A DNA stretch of 64,000 nucleotides from Myxococcus fulvus (GTDB lineage: Bacteria; Myxococcota; Myxococcia; Myxococcales; Myxococcaceae), in the NCBI RefSeq assembly GCF_900111765.1, contig NZ_FOIB01000006.1, positions 62,001 through 126,000 of the forward strand, read 5' to 3'. Positions 9,773 through 19,196 of the stretch are shown piece by piece. Numbering within the stretch: the first letter of the stretch is position 1; the number at the start of each line of letters is the position of its first letter. Below the pieces are notes generated by a model, which made no database searches, was not told the origin of the DNA, and saw nothing but the letters and a program-made list of their open reading frames with translations. A program made the position numbers and the translations under genes.

Positions 9773-11446
9773 CTACCGGACGCTGGCGGTGCTGATGCCC
9801 TCGGCGCGGGGGAGCACGACGCTGAAGCGCGCGCCTTGTCCCGGCTCTCCGCCGACCTCGAGCTTGCCGCCGTGCTCCTGGAGGATGCGCGCCGCGATGG
9901 CGAGCCCGAGCCCGGTGCCTCCGTCCTTCGTGGTGAAGTACGGCTCGAAGATGCGGGCCCGGTGCTCCAGGGGGATGCCCGGCCCGCTGTCCTCGACCTC
10001 GATGAGCGCGTCGGTGTCCGTGCCCTTCACGCGCACGCGCAGGTTGCCGCCCTTGCCGGCCATGGCCTCCTCGGCGTTCTTCACCAGGTTGACCAGCACC
10101 TGCGTCAGCATGTCCCGGTCCACCCGCGCCACCACGCCCGTCTGCAGGGCGGGAAGAATCTGGATGCCCTCGGGCGGCGTGGCGTAGAGCGCGAGCACGC
10201 TCTGCGCCAGCTCGGACAGGTCCACCGGCGCGAGCTGCGGCTTGGGCATCCGCGCGAACCGGCTGAACTCGTCGACGATGCGGCGCAGTCGGTCCACCTC
10301 CTCCAGCACCACCCCCGCGCTCTCCTTGAAGAGCTCCGGAAAGCGCGGGTGGCGCGCCTCCTGCGCGGCGAGCAGCGTCTCCAGCGACATGCGGATGGGC
10401 GTGAGCGGGTTCTTGATTTCATGCGCGAGCCGCCGCGCCACTTCCTGCCACGCGGCGATGCGCTCACTCGCGACCAGTCGCTCCGTGGTGGCCTTCAGCT
10501 CGGACGTCATGTGGTTGAACGTCCGGACCAGCTCTCCCACCTCGCCCGTGGCATCCGCTGTCACCTGCACGTCCAGCGCGCCCTCGGCCACGCGGCGGGC
10601 GCCTTCGGTGAGTGCCTCCACGGGCCTCGTCATCCACCGGGACACGAGCAGTCCCAGGAGCACCGCGAACGCACCGCCCAGCCCCGCGAGCAGGACGAAC
10701 GCGCGCATGACGCCTTCCTCGGCCTCGCGCGCGGCGGCGCGACTGAAGACCAGCCGCACCGTGGCCGTGTCTCCCAGCGGCAGCTCCCGAGCCACCGTGG
10801 GCGGCAGCGCGGTGCCGGCGCGCGCCAGCTCGTTCCCTCCCGAGACCAGCGTCACCTGCGCCTGCGTCAGTCGCGCCAGGTGCTGCGCCAGGCTGTCATC
10901 GAGCAGCACGCCGCCCACGGCCCACAGGCGCAGGTCTCCGTAGTCGATGGGCCGCGCGGTGACGAGCGCGGGCATCTGCCGGAGCCCCGACGACGTGCGC
11001 ACCTCCACGCGGACGGGGACGGGCTTGGGGGACGACTCGCGGGTGACGGCGAAGAGGACGGGGTCGGGGTCTCCGCGCCGCGCGGGCAGGTGGCCCGAGG
11101 AGAGCACCGTGCCCCCTCGGTCGAAGAGCGCGAGCACCGTCAGGCCGCGCGTCTTCATCAGCGCTTCCGCCGTGCCGGCCTGGATGGCGCGGGTGGGGCG
11201 CTCGCGGGCCTCGCGGGCCAGGTCCTCCATGGCGGGGCTCTCGACCAGCTCCTCCACCGCGCGGCGGGCCGTGGCGGCGGAGCGCTCCAGCGACTCCTTC
11301 GCGCTGAGGGTGGCCGCCTCCATGCGGGCATCCAGCTCGCGCGAGAGCGTGTCACGCAGTCGCGACAGCGTGGGCAGGACGACCACCGCGAGAGGAACCA
11401 ACGCGAGCAGCGCGAAGGCGAGCGCCAGTCGGGTCCTCAGTCTCAA
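9773..11446 (-). CDS. NtrY-like membrane sensor histidine kinase (orphan)
   Basis: Inner-membrane sensor kinase of 557 residues. An N-terminal helix (LALAFALLALVPLAVVVLP) and a second near residues 245-270 flank a periplasmic sensor region. A HAMP segment follows (RWMTRPVEALTEGARRVAEG), then the H-box with the phospho-accepting His342 in RLAHEIKNPLTPI, the N-box (NLVKNAEEAM) and the G-boxes (DSGPGIP, GGTGLGL). HEIKNPLTPI is typical of NtrY-type kinases. No response regulator is adjacent. A GTG at 11461 is possible, but the TTG at 11446 has GGAGGAG six bases upstream, so I prefer it. The upstream region lies inside the 111-bp repeats. Confidence 0.85.
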   Translation of the reverse strand: MRLRTRLALAFALLALVPLAVVVLPTLSRLRDTLSRELDARMEAATLSAKESLERSAATARRAVEELVESPAMEDLAREARERPTRAIQAGTAEALMKTRGLTVLALFDRGGTVLSSGHLPARRGDPDPVLFAVTRESSPKPVPVRVEVRTSSGLRQMPALVTARPIDYGDLRLWAVGGVLLDDSLAQHLARLTQAQVTLVSGGNELARAGTALPPTVARELPLGDTATVRLVFSRAAAREAEEGVMRAFVLLAGLGGAFAVLLGLLVSRWMTRPVEALTEGARRVAEGALDVQVTADATGEVGELVRTFNHMTSELKATTERLVASERIAAWQEVARRLAHEIKNPLTPIRMSLETLLAAQEARHPRFPELFKESAGVVLEEVDRLRRIVDEFSRFARMPKPQLAPVDLSELAQSVLALYATPPEGIQILPALQTGVVARVDRDMLTQVLVNLVKNAEEAMAGKGGNLRVRVKGTDTDALIEVEDSGPGIPLEHRARIFEPYFTTKDGGTGLGLAIAARILQEHGGKLEVGGEPGQGARFSVVLPRAEGISTASVR

Positions 11447-11464
11447 GGGTGGCTCCTCCACGCG

Positions 11465-11797
11465 TGCCGCTCAGCCGTGCCGCGCGAACACCGCGCCCTG
11501 CTCACGGGTGGCGTCCCACCGCTGCGCTCTCGGCTGGCAGCAGGAGCGCTCCGACGAGCGTCGGTAGGCCCTGGCTGCCGCTCACCCGCGCCGCGCGGAC
11601 ACCGCGCAATGCTCACGGGTGGCGTCCCACCGCTGCGCTCTCGGCTGGCAGCAGGAGCTCTCCGACGAGTGTCGGCAGGCCCTGGCTGCCGCTCACCCAC
11701 GCCGCGCGGACACCGCGCCCTGCTCACGGGCGCCCTCCCACCGCGGCGCCCTCGGCGGGCAGCAGGAACGCCCCGTCGAGCGTGGGCAGGCCCTGCG
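11465..11797. repeat. three tandem 111-bp units derived from the end of the solute-binding-like gene
   Basis: Units begin at 11465, 11576 and 11687 with an exact 111-base period. The unit at 11687 contains the true 3' end of the minus-strand gene, with its stop at 11724-11726. The other two are degenerate copies lying after that stop, and each keeps the stop triplet at the same offset. Units 1 and 2 differ at only a few positions; unit 3 is more divergent. The array fills the gap to the histidine kinase gene and supplies its upstream region. Confidence 0.85.
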
Positions 11798-13094
11798 TGT
11801 CCATCACCAGCCCGCCGACCTCCGGCATGGCGCGCACGCCCAGGCCCTGCGCATACAGCGGCAACAGGGGCAGCGTCGCGGCCAGCGCCAACGCTCGCTC
11901 ACGGGCCCTCGCGTCGCGCGCCGCCATGTCCGTCAGGGCGCCGATGGCGGGCAGCTCCACTCCGAGCAGGTCCTTGCGTCCTCCGGCGTCCAACACCACG
12001 GCCAGCGCGGGGCCCGGCGCGGGCGGCAGCATCAGCGCGTGAAGCATCAGCTCGAAGTCGCCCTTGGCCCACCGCGCGCGCAGCGCCGCTCGCGACAAGG
12101 GCTCCAGCGCCACGGTGTAGCCCCGCTCATGCAGCTTCACCTGGATGCGCTCGGCCACCGCGCGCTGGTCCTCGAGCGCCGTGTCGTAGATGAGCGTCAC
12201 CTTGCGAGACGGGCCCGACGGAGGCGCCGTGGGCCGCGCCCGCGGACCTTGAGGCATCAGCGCGGGAGGCAGCAGGTGTGGCATGGGCACCGCGGGGCCA
12301 TGTACGAACAGCCGCGTGAGGTCCTCCCGGTCGATGGAGCTCTCCACCGCCTGGCGGAAGTCGGAGGGGAGCCGACGGGGCGAGAACGCCAGGTACGTGG
12401 CGTACAGCATCGCGCCCGACACGGTGTCCGACTCGGACGAGACGCCCAGCTCCACCTGGACCTGTCGCGAGGACCACATGCGAGCCAGCCCCCGTTCATC
12501 CGTGGCCGTCAGCAGCAACCGGTCCAGGTACGGCCTCCCACGAGGCCAGCCGGTCTGCGCATCGAGCGCGCCTCGACCCGCCGAGGAGAACGGCCCCGCG
12601 GGAGTCCCGGACACAGGCGCGGCCAGCGCGGGATGACACAGGGCGCGCTCCAGGTCGGGCCAGGGGAACGAGAGCGCGAGCTCCAGCGTGGCGCCGCTCG
12701 CGTTGACCTGTCGCCCCTCGCCGCGCAGGGGATAGAGCAGCGCACGGTACGGCGAGGCGCCCTCCGTGCTGGACAGCCGCATCCACGCGCGAGCCAGCGC
12801 TCCAGCCGTGGCGGCGTTGGGCAGCGTCAGTCGCGAGACTTGAGGCGTGGGACGCGACAGCTCCCGGGCGAGCGCGGGATGGGCCTCGCCCTCCGGTGTC
12901 ACCGAGCACACGGGGCGCGACAGCAGGCCCAGCAACGTGGCCTCCAGCGGTGTGTCCGCGAGCGAGGGCTCTCCGACCTCGGGAGGCCCCGCGTGGGCCA
13001 TGCGCACCTCTCCGCCATAACGCGTCCGCCCCGCCGCGAGCGAGGGCGAGGCGCCGAGGAGGATGAGGCCGGCGAGGGCGAGACGCGGCGTCAT
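11724..13094 (-). CDS. secreted solute-binding-protein-like protein (family 5 type)
   Basis: A 456-residue exported protein with a signal peptide (MTPRLALAGLILLGASPSLAA). The architecture resembles extracellular peptide-binding proteins (SBP family 5): an early YGGEVRMAH strand, LYATYLAFSPRRLPSDFRQAVESSIDREDLTRLFVHG in the centre, and a later KVTLIYDTALEDQRAVAERIQ domain. It is shorter than typical members and no ABC permease or ATPase is nearby, so transport is uncertain. The ATG overlaps the stop of the upstream FG-GAP gene by four bases. It is the last gene of a coupled PBP1A/FG-GAP/SBP run, so a periplasmic function tied to the cell wall is possible. Confidence 0.7.
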   Translation of the reverse strand: MTPRLALAGLILLGASPSLAAGRTRYGGEVRMAHAGPPEVGEPSLADTPLEATLLGLLSRPVCSVTPEGEAHPALARELSRPTPQVSRLTLPNAATAGALARAWMRLSSTEGASPYRALLYPLRGEGRQVNASGATLELALSFPWPDLERALCHPALAAPVSGTPAGPFSSAGRGALDAQTGWPRGRPYLDRLLLTATDERGLARMWSSRQVQVELGVSSESDTVSGAMLYATYLAFSPRRLPSDFRQAVESSIDREDLTRLFVHGPAVPMPHLLPPALMPQGPRARPTAPPSGPSRKVTLIYDTALEDQRAVAERIQVKLHERGYTVALEPLSRAALRARWAKGDFELMLHALMLPPAPGPALAVVLDAGGRKDLLGVELPAIGALTDMAARDARARERALALAATLPLLPLYAQGLGVRAMPEVGGLVMDTQGLPTLDGAFLLPAEGAAVGGRP

Positions 13095-14437
13095 GGCGCA
13101 CCCTGGCGAAGGAGGAACAGCTCACCGGTGCCATCCGGCTTCAACAGGCCCACCACCACCTCCCGACGCGCATCGCCATCCAGGTTGGCTGTCACCACAT
13201 ACAGCGCGCGCCCCGGAGGCAGCGCTCCCTGCCACAGCGGCTCATGCACGGTGGGGTCCGCGCCGTTGAGCGCGTGCACCCGCAGCGCATCCGGCGAGGG
13301 CTGCAACAAGGGCGACGTGGTGAGCAGCTCCGGGGTGCCGTCTCCATCCAGGTCCCCCAGCGCGCTGCCCGCGCCCAGTCCGCTCAGCCGCGTGGGCGAC
13401 GTCCCCGCGCGCGAATAGAGCGAGCCCGTGCCGTCCGGATGCACGAACAACATCCTCGGGGACGCGAAGGCCGCGGTCGTGAAGGGCGCGGAGAGCGTCA
13501 CGGGCTTGCCGTCGGCGAGCCTCACCTCCGCCTGGAACGCCGTCTGGCCAGGGACGAAGCTCCCGCGCTCGACGGGGCCCAGCGGGGCACTGTCCAACGT
13601 GCCCACGGGCCGCAGCGACCCACGGTTCTTGTCGAGCACGAGCAACTCACCCTGCGCCCGCCGGGTGCTCCACGCGGCGAGGCGGGGCGGCCCGGGAAGC
13701 ACCGCCAGCGCGCCGAAGGGCTCTCGCGTGGGCGCATTCGAGAAGGGCAGGCCGTCCAGCTCGCGTCGAGCCAACAGCCGTCCGTCCGCGTCGAAGACGG
13801 AGACCTCCGCCTCCGTCAGCACCGCGATTTCATCCCGCCCGTCACCATCCAGGTCGCCAGCGGCGAGCGCGGCGATGGGCTGCTCCAGCCGCGCCAGCAC
13901 GGCGCCCAACAACCGCACGCTCCGAGGCCCTCCGGTGGGAGGCGTGGTGGCGGGAGCGCCCACCGAGGCCAGTGCCAGCACCTCCGCGTCCGCATCCACC
14001 GACTCCACGAGCGCGCCCGAGGGCTTCGCCGGACGCGTCGGCACTCGGCCCGACCAGAAGTTCACCCACGTGCCCAGCGCGTCGCCGCGAGCCCGCAGGG
14101 CGCCAGCCTCCACATCCAGCGTCAGCCGCACCAGCGTGCGGGCACCCTGGGCCCGGGCCACGGACTCCGCGGCCTCGGCGCTCGGCGCATCCACCAGGAC
14201 GGGCGCGAGGTTCGCGGAGGCGAGCCGCGAAGTGAGCACACTGCCCACCGCGCGCCGCAGCTCCGCCGAGCCTCCTGAAAGGTACAAGCCCACGGGGGCC
14301 TCGGCGGGGAGCTTCCGCACCGCGGTGGCCAGCTCACCCGCGAGCCGCTGAACGGCGGAGGTGCCCTCCGCGGAGGAAGACGCCGCGCCCGCCGCCAGCG
14401 AGGCCAGCAGCGGCGCGAGGACGAGAGCTCGGCTCAC
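13091..14437 (-). CDS. exported FG-GAP/VCBS-repeat protein
   Basis: A 448-residue protein with an N-terminal signal peptide (LVLAPLLASLAAGAASSSA). The first 130 residues look like a small alpha/beta domain. The rest carries FG-GAP-like beta-propeller blades marked by AAGDLDGDGRDEIAVL, ALGDLDGDGTPELLTTS and TANLDGDARREVVVG. Such blades bind calcium and usually mediate protein or carbohydrate contacts. The GTG start overlaps the PBP1A stop by four bases and its own stop overlaps the next start by four, so all three are made together. Its role beside PBP1A is unknown; no catalytic motif is seen. Confidence 0.8.
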   Translation of the reverse strand: MSRALVLAPLLASLAAGAASSSAEGTSAVQRLAGELATAVRKLPAEAPVGLYLSGGSAELRRAVGSVLTSRLASANLAPVLVDAPSAEAAESVARAQGARTLVRLTLDVEAGALRARGDALGTWVNFWSGRVPTRPAKPSGALVESVDADAEVLALASVGAPATTPPTGGPRSVRLLGAVLARLEQPIAALAAGDLDGDGRDEIAVLTEAEVSVFDADGRLLARRELDGLPFSNAPTREPFGALAVLPGPPRLAAWSTRRAQGELLVLDKNRGSLRPVGTLDSAPLGPVERGSFVPGQTAFQAEVRLADGKPVTLSAPFTTAAFASPRMLFVHPDGTGSLYSRAGTSPTRLSGLGAGSALGDLDGDGTPELLTTSPLLQPSPDALRVHALNGADPTVHEPLWQGALPPGRALYVVTANLDGDARREVVVGLLKPDGTGELFLLRQGAP

Positions 14438-17058
14438 AGACCCTTCCTGCCATCGTCGAGGAAGAACTCATCCGTCGTCACCTGCCCGGGCGGTGGTGCC
14501 TCGGCGGTGGGCTGCGTCCCCTCGAGGAACGGCTCCAGTCGCCCCGGCACGGACGAGCCGGCCAGCAGCCCCGTCGCGGGGTCGATGCGAACCTGGAGCA
14601 CTCCGGGAGGCACCTCGAACTCGCGGGCGGGAAGCCCCTCGTGCGCCACGCGCATGAACTGCAACCAGATGGGCAGCGCGGCGCGTCCACCCGTCTCACT
14701 GCCACCCAGCGGCGAGTTGTCGTCGAAGCCCACCCACGCGCTGGCCACCCAGTCCGCCGTGTAGCCGGAGAACCACGTGTCCTTGCTCTCCTGCGTGGTG
14801 CCCGTCTTGCCCGCGGCCGGACGGTTGAGCTCGCGCACCGCCTTGGCCGTGCCTTCCTCCACCACGCTGCGCATCAGCGACGTGGTGAGGTACGCGACGG
14901 CCGGCGGCAGCGTCTCCTCGAACGCGGGCTGGTGGTCCTCCAGCAGCTTGCCGCGAGAGTCCCGCACGCGCAGCAGCATGAGCGGCTCGGCCAGCTTCCC
15001 GTTGGCCTGGAGCGTGGCGTACGCGTTCACCGCCTCCAGCATCGTCACCTCGCCGGTGCCCAGCGCCAGCGTGAGGTTCTCCGGCATCGCGGAGCGGATG
15101 CCCGCCCGGCGCGCGAAGTCGATGACGGTGGGCGGGGTGAGCGCCTCGATGAGCCGCACCGACACCGTGTTCTTCGACTTCGTGAGCGCCTGGCGCAGCG
15201 TCATCGGCCCCTCGAACTGACGGTCATAGTTCTGCGGCCTCCACGCCTTGCCCGTGTACGGGTCGCGGATGGTCTCGGGGGCGTCGTTGACCTGGGACAG
15301 CGGCGTGTAGCGCCCGCTCGCCAGCGCCGCGGCGTACAGGAAGGGCTTGAAGGACGAGCCCGGCTGACGTCGGGCCTGCGTGGCGCGGTTGAACGACGAG
15401 CGCTCCGCGTCATACCCACCCACCAGCGCGACGACGTTGCGGTTGTCCGGGCGGATGACCACGAGGCCGCCCTGCACCACGGGCACCTGGTCCAGCGTCG
15501 CCTCCACGAAGGCCGGAGCGGGCGGGGCCTTCAGCACGCGCACGAAGACCAGCTGCCCCTTCTCGAACACGTCGCCAATCTTCTTCGGCGCGCCCTTGCC
15601 CTTCTGCCGGGCCCAGCTCACGCCCGGGAAGGCCACCTCCGCGGTGCGGCCCACCAGGTCCACGCGCGCCACGTTGCGCTTCTCGTCCAGCTCCGTCACG
15701 TAGCCCGTCAGCCGCAGCCCCTCCTCCAGCGGCTTCAGGCGCACCGCGCGCACCAGCAGCTCCTCCTCGGACGCAGGCGCCTCGTCCTCGGGCGTCAGCT
15801 CCGGCCGCTGCTCCTCCGCGCCGTCCACGTCCGCCTCCGCGGTGGCCACCTCCTTGGGCGGCTCTCCCGACGCGGTGACGCGCGCCAGGGGCTCCAGGTC
15901 CGCGACATAGCCCTGGTCCTTCTGTCGACGTCCGGCCTCCTCGATGCGCGTGAGCACCAGGGCCCGCAGCCGCGTCCACTGCGCGTCCTCCAGCGTGCCC
16001 TTGGGACCGCGATAGCCCTGGCGACGGTCCACCGCCTCCAGTCCATCGCGCACCGCCTGCTCGGCGGCGACCTGGAGCTTGGGCACCATGGCGATGTCCA
16101 CCCGCAGGCCGCCCTGCATCACCGCGTGCTCGCCGTAGCGCTCGATGAGCGTGCGGCGAATCTCCTCCGCGTAGTACGGGCCCACGGCCTGCTCCGGACG
16201 CGGCGCCAGGACGATGGGCTTCTCCAGCTCCTCGTCCACCACCTTGCGCGGCACGAAGCCCTGCGCGGCCATCTGCCCCAGCACATAGCGCTGGCGCGAC
16301 TTCGCCCGCGTCATGTTCGTCACCGGGTTGATGCGGTGGGGAATCTGCACCGTGCCCGCGAGCACCGCCGCCTCACCCACGCTCAAATCCTTGGCGCGCT
16401 TGCCAAAATAATAGAGCGCCGCCTCCTCCACGCCGTAGCGGCGCTGCCCGTAGTAGGACTGGTTGATGTAGAGGCTGAGGATCTGGTCCTTGGTGAGCGC
16501 CTCCTCGACGCGCGGGGTGAGGATCCACTCGCGAATCTTGCGCGACAGCTTGCGCTCGGGGGACAGCAGCAGGTTCTTCACCACCTGCTGGGTGATGGTG
16601 GACGCGCCGGACTTGCGGCTGCCGGGGATGAGGTTCTTGATGGCCGCGCGGAGGATGCCGAACGGGTCCAGGCCCACGTGCTTGTAGAAGTCCGCGTCCT
16701 CGGCGGCGAGGAACGCGTCGCGCACGTGCGGAGGCAAATCCTGCACGCGCACCACGGTGCGCTTCTCGTAGGCGTACTCGGCGCACACCTGGCCGTCCGC
16801 GCACGTCACCTTGGTGACTTGCGGCAGCTCGTACGTGCGCAGCGCGTCCACCGAGGGCAGGTCCTGGCTGTAGTAGACGTACGCGCCCACGCACACGAGC
16901 AGGACGAGGACGAGCCCCACCACGCCGGTGATGAAGAGCCGCTTCGTCCACTTCCAGAGGCGCGCCCCCAGCCCGGGGCGGGGCGATTCGGGCGCGGTCG
17001 GCGGCGTGGAGGGCTGCGGGGCTTCGGGCGGAGTGGGCATCACAGGGGCCAGGGTCAT
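14434..17058 (-). CDS. penicillin-binding protein 1A family (bifunctional)
   Basis: Inner-membrane peptidoglycan synthase of 874 residues. After a Pro-rich cytoplasmic tail and one membrane helix (about 42-62) comes the glycosyltransferase domain with catalytic Glu120 in AAEDADFYKH. The transpeptidase domain has its serine in the SSFK motif (Ser568, Lys571), an SKN motif, and KTGTT at Lys751. An OB-like insert of about 170 residues between the two domains is typical of PBP1A proteins, here with an acidic variable stretch. It polymerises glycan strands and cross-links them. It leads a run of three overlapping genes. All key residues are present. Confidence 0.95.
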   Translation of the reverse strand: MTLAPVMPTPPEAPQPSTPPTAPESPRPGLGARLWKWTKRLFITGVVGLVLVLLVCVGAYVYYSQDLPSVDALRTYELPQVTKVTCADGQVCAEYAYEKRTVVRVQDLPPHVRDAFLAAEDADFYKHVGLDPFGILRAAIKNLIPGSRKSGASTITQQVVKNLLLSPERKLSRKIREWILTPRVEEALTKDQILSLYINQSYYGQRRYGVEEAALYYFGKRAKDLSVGEAAVLAGTVQIPHRINPVTNMTRAKSRQRYVLGQMAAQGFVPRKVVDEELEKPIVLAPRPEQAVGPYYAEEIRRTLIERYGEHAVMQGGLRVDIAMVPKLQVAAEQAVRDGLEAVDRRQGYRGPKGTLEDAQWTRLRALVLTRIEEAGRRQKDQGYVADLEPLARVTASGEPPKEVATAEADVDGAEEQRPELTPEDEAPASEEELLVRAVRLKPLEEGLRLTGYVTELDEKRNVARVDLVGRTAEVAFPGVSWARQKGKGAPKKIGDVFEKGQLVFVRVLKAPPAPAFVEATLDQVPVVQGGLVVIRPDNRNVVALVGGYDAERSSFNRATQARRQPGSSFKPFLYAAALASGRYTPLSQVNDAPETIRDPYTGKAWRPQNYDRQFEGPMTLRQALTKSKNTVSVRLIEALTPPTVIDFARRAGIRSAMPENLTLALGTGEVTMLEAVNAYATLQANGKLAEPLMLLRVRDSRGKLLEDHQPAFEETLPPAVAYLTTSLMRSVVEEGTAKAVRELNRPAAGKTGTTQESKDTWFSGYTADWVASAWVGFDDNSPLGGSETGGRAALPIWLQFMRVAHEGLPAREFEVPPGVLQVRIDPATGLLAGSSVPGRLEPFLEGTQPTAEAPPPGQVTTDEFFLDDGRKGL

Positions 17059-17153
17059 GTGCTTCTCGACGGGGGCCGCACGTTAGACCGATGGGCCGGC
17101 GGCGGGAACCGGCCCGACGCCCGCCTGGAGGTCGGTCTCCAGGCGGGGAGGCA

Positions 17154-18212
17154 CTAATGCAGCTCGGGCAGGGGTGAAAGGGCTTCCGGCGTCCGGGTGT
17201 CGCTCGGGGCCGGGTCCGCCCGGGCGACCCGGTTCATCCGGTCCGCGTTGACGCGCGCCTGGACGTAGCGGGGCGACAGCCGGGTGGCCTGGGCATACGC
17301 GCCCCGGGCCTCCTCCTTGCGGCCCAGCCGCTCCCAGGCCACGCCCAGATTGTTGTGCACGTACGCGACGTGGGGCAGCAGCTCCGCCGCTCGCGCGAGC
17401 ACCTCCGCGGCCTTCGCGTCCTCGCCCGCGCGCAGGTAGGCGAAGCCCAGGTTGTTGAGCGCGTAGCCGTGCTCCGGCTCCAGGTGCACCGCCTGCTGGA
17501 AGCGGAGGATGGCGGGCGACAGCTCGCCCGAGGCCAGATGGGCCCGGCCGAGCACCTGGTAGCCCTCCGCGTCCTCCGGCGCGCGCACCACCGCCTCCTC
17601 GCCCACGCGCACCGCCTCCGCGTGATGGCCCAGGGACACCAGCAGGCGGGCCTGCTGGATGAGCGCGCCGGCCTCCTCGGGCATCAGGCTCCCCAGCCGC
17701 GCGTAGGCCGCGAGCGCCAGCTCCGACTGGCCCTGCAGCCGCGCCAGTCGGGCCGCCATCGTCAGCGCCTCCGTGTCGGACGGCTCGTCGTGCAGGGCGC
17801 GGCGCACCTCGGTGAGCGCGCCGGACACATCCCCCAGCTCCCTCAGGGCGCGGGCGCGGCCCAGGTGGTCCACGCGTCGGGTGTGCTCATGCGGCAGGGC
17901 CAGGGCGTCCTCGAGCGCGGCGCGCGGCGCGGGGGTGGACGGGAGCTCCGTGGCGGCCGGGAGGGTGGCCGGGATGGGCAGGGGCGCTTCGGCGAACGTC
18001 GGCGCGAGGTCCACGACGATGCCCGCGTCGCGGGTGCGCGCGTGCTGCTCGGCCAGGGCCAGCCACGGTCGCAGCGTGGCGGGCAGGGGGACGTCGGTCC
18101 ACGCGGCCAGGCCCAGGGCGGCGAGGCAGGAAGGCACCAGGGCCTTCTTGAGCGTGGGCGGCAGGGTGAAACCCAGGGTGCGGCGGGAGGTCTTCTTCGT
18201 CCTCGGGCTCAT
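17154..18212 (-). CDS. TPR-repeat membrane-anchored protein
   Basis: A 352-residue protein with a basic N-terminus and one membrane helix near residues 20-40 (LVPSCLAALGLAAWTDVPL). The remainder is a chain of tetratricopeptide repeats, for example AEGYQVLGRAHLASGELSPA, HGYALNNLGFAYLRAGEDAK and VAYVHNNLGVAWERLGRKEE. TPRs act as protein-binding scaffolds. I start it at the ATG preceded by GAGG rather than at far-upstream codons, which would run into the divergent xthA promoter area. It ends 95 bases before the PBP1A start on the same strand and could help organise envelope synthesis, but that is only neighbourhood inference. Confidence 0.85.
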   Translation of the reverse strand: MSPRTKKTSRRTLGFTLPPTLKKALVPSCLAALGLAAWTDVPLPATLRPWLALAEQHARTRDAGIVVDLAPTFAEAPLPIPATLPAATELPSTPAPRAALEDALALPHEHTRRVDHLGRARALRELGDVSGALTEVRRALHDEPSDTEALTMAARLARLQGQSELALAAYARLGSLMPEEAGALIQQARLLVSLGHHAEAVRVGEEAVVRAPEDAEGYQVLGRAHLASGELSPAILRFQQAVHLEPEHGYALNNLGFAYLRAGEDAKAAEVLARAAELLPHVAYVHNNLGVAWERLGRKEEARGAYAQATRLSPRYVQARVNADRMNRVARADPAPSDTRTPEALSPLPELH

Positions 18213-18408
18213 GGCGACCTCGACTCCAGGCGGGGCGTCCGGGAAGGGCGCTCCGGGAGGACACCTGTGGGCGTCCTCCCACCCGGAGTCATTGCGATGC
18301 GCGTGCCAGGGCCCTTGCCCCGGAGCGTGGGACGGGGTGTGGCCGCGGGGCCGCACGAGGAGGGGAAAAGCGTGGCGGGGGCGTGGGTGCCGTGCGACGG
18401 TGCCCGCG

Positions 18409-19179
18409 ATGAAAATCGCGACCTGGAACGTGAACTCGGTACGGGCCCGGCAGGAGCGCCTGCTCGAGTGGCTGAAGAGCGCGCAGCCGGACGTGGTGTG
18501 CTTGCAGGAGCTCAAGTGCACCGAGGCGGACTTCCCGCTGGAGGCGGTGCGCGACGCCGGCTACCACGCGGCCCTCCACGGGCAGAAGACCTACAACGGC
18601 GTGGCCATCCTGGCGAAGGAGGAGCCGCGCGACGTGGTGAAGGGGCTGTCGGACGGCGTGGACGACACGCACGCGCGCCTCATCGCCGCGACGGTGAAGG
18701 GCATCCGCGTGGTGAGCGCGTACGCGCCCAACGGGCAGTCGGTGGACTCGCCCCAGTACGAGTACAAGCTCGAGTGGTATGGCCGGCTGCGCCGCTACCT
18801 GGACACGCGCCACAAGCCGGACGAGCCGCTGGTGCTCGGCGGTGACTGGAACGTCGCGCCCGAGGACATCGACACCTACGACCCGAAGCTGTGGGAAGGG
18901 CAGACGCTCTTCACGCTCAAGGAGCGCGACGCGCTCCAGCGCCTGCGCGCCTTCGGCCTGACGGACGCGTACCGCAAGCTGCACCCCGACACGCAGCGCT
19001 TCTCGTGGTGGGACTACCGCAACCTCGGCTTCCCGAAGAACCTGGGCCTGCGCATCGACCACCTCTACGTGTCGGCGCCGCTGGTGCCCCGGCTGACGGG
19101 CGCGGACACGGACCGCGACGCGCGCAAGGGCAAGCAGCCCTCGGACCACGCGCCGGTGTGGCTGGAGCTCCAGGATTGA
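18409..19179 (+). CDS. xthA: exodeoxyribonuclease III
   Basis: A 256-residue Mg-dependent endonuclease/exonuclease that cuts abasic sites during base-excision repair. It begins MKIATWNVNSVRAR, has the catalytic glutamate in VCLQELKC, the aspartate/asparagine pair in LVLGGDWNVAPED, the IDHLYVS segment and the terminal SDHAPVWLEL histidine motif. All catalytic residues of the xthA/exoA branch are present and the length is normal. The ATG at 18409 matches the family start. An esterase gene follows 17 bases later on the same strand. Confidence 0.96.
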   Translation: MKIATWNVNSVRARQERLLEWLKSAQPDVVCLQELKCTEADFPLEAVRDAGYHAALHGQKTYNGVAILAKEEPRDVVKGLSDGVDDTHARLIAATVKGIRVVSAYAPNGQSVDSPQYEYKLEWYGRLRRYLDTRHKPDEPLVLGGDWNVAPEDIDTYDPKLWEGQTLFTLKERDALQRLRAFGLTDAYRKLHPDTQRFSWWDYRNLGFPKNLGLRIDHLYVSAPLVPRLTGADTDRDARKGKQPSDHAPVWLELQD

Positions 19180-19196
19180 AGCGGGTGGGGGACATC

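Noticed and set aside
9728..12193. An 821-codon plus-strand open frame across the histidine kinase gene and repeats
   Set aside because: Composition is Arg/Ala/His-rich without motifs, while the minus strand encodes a complete kinase and a binding protein.
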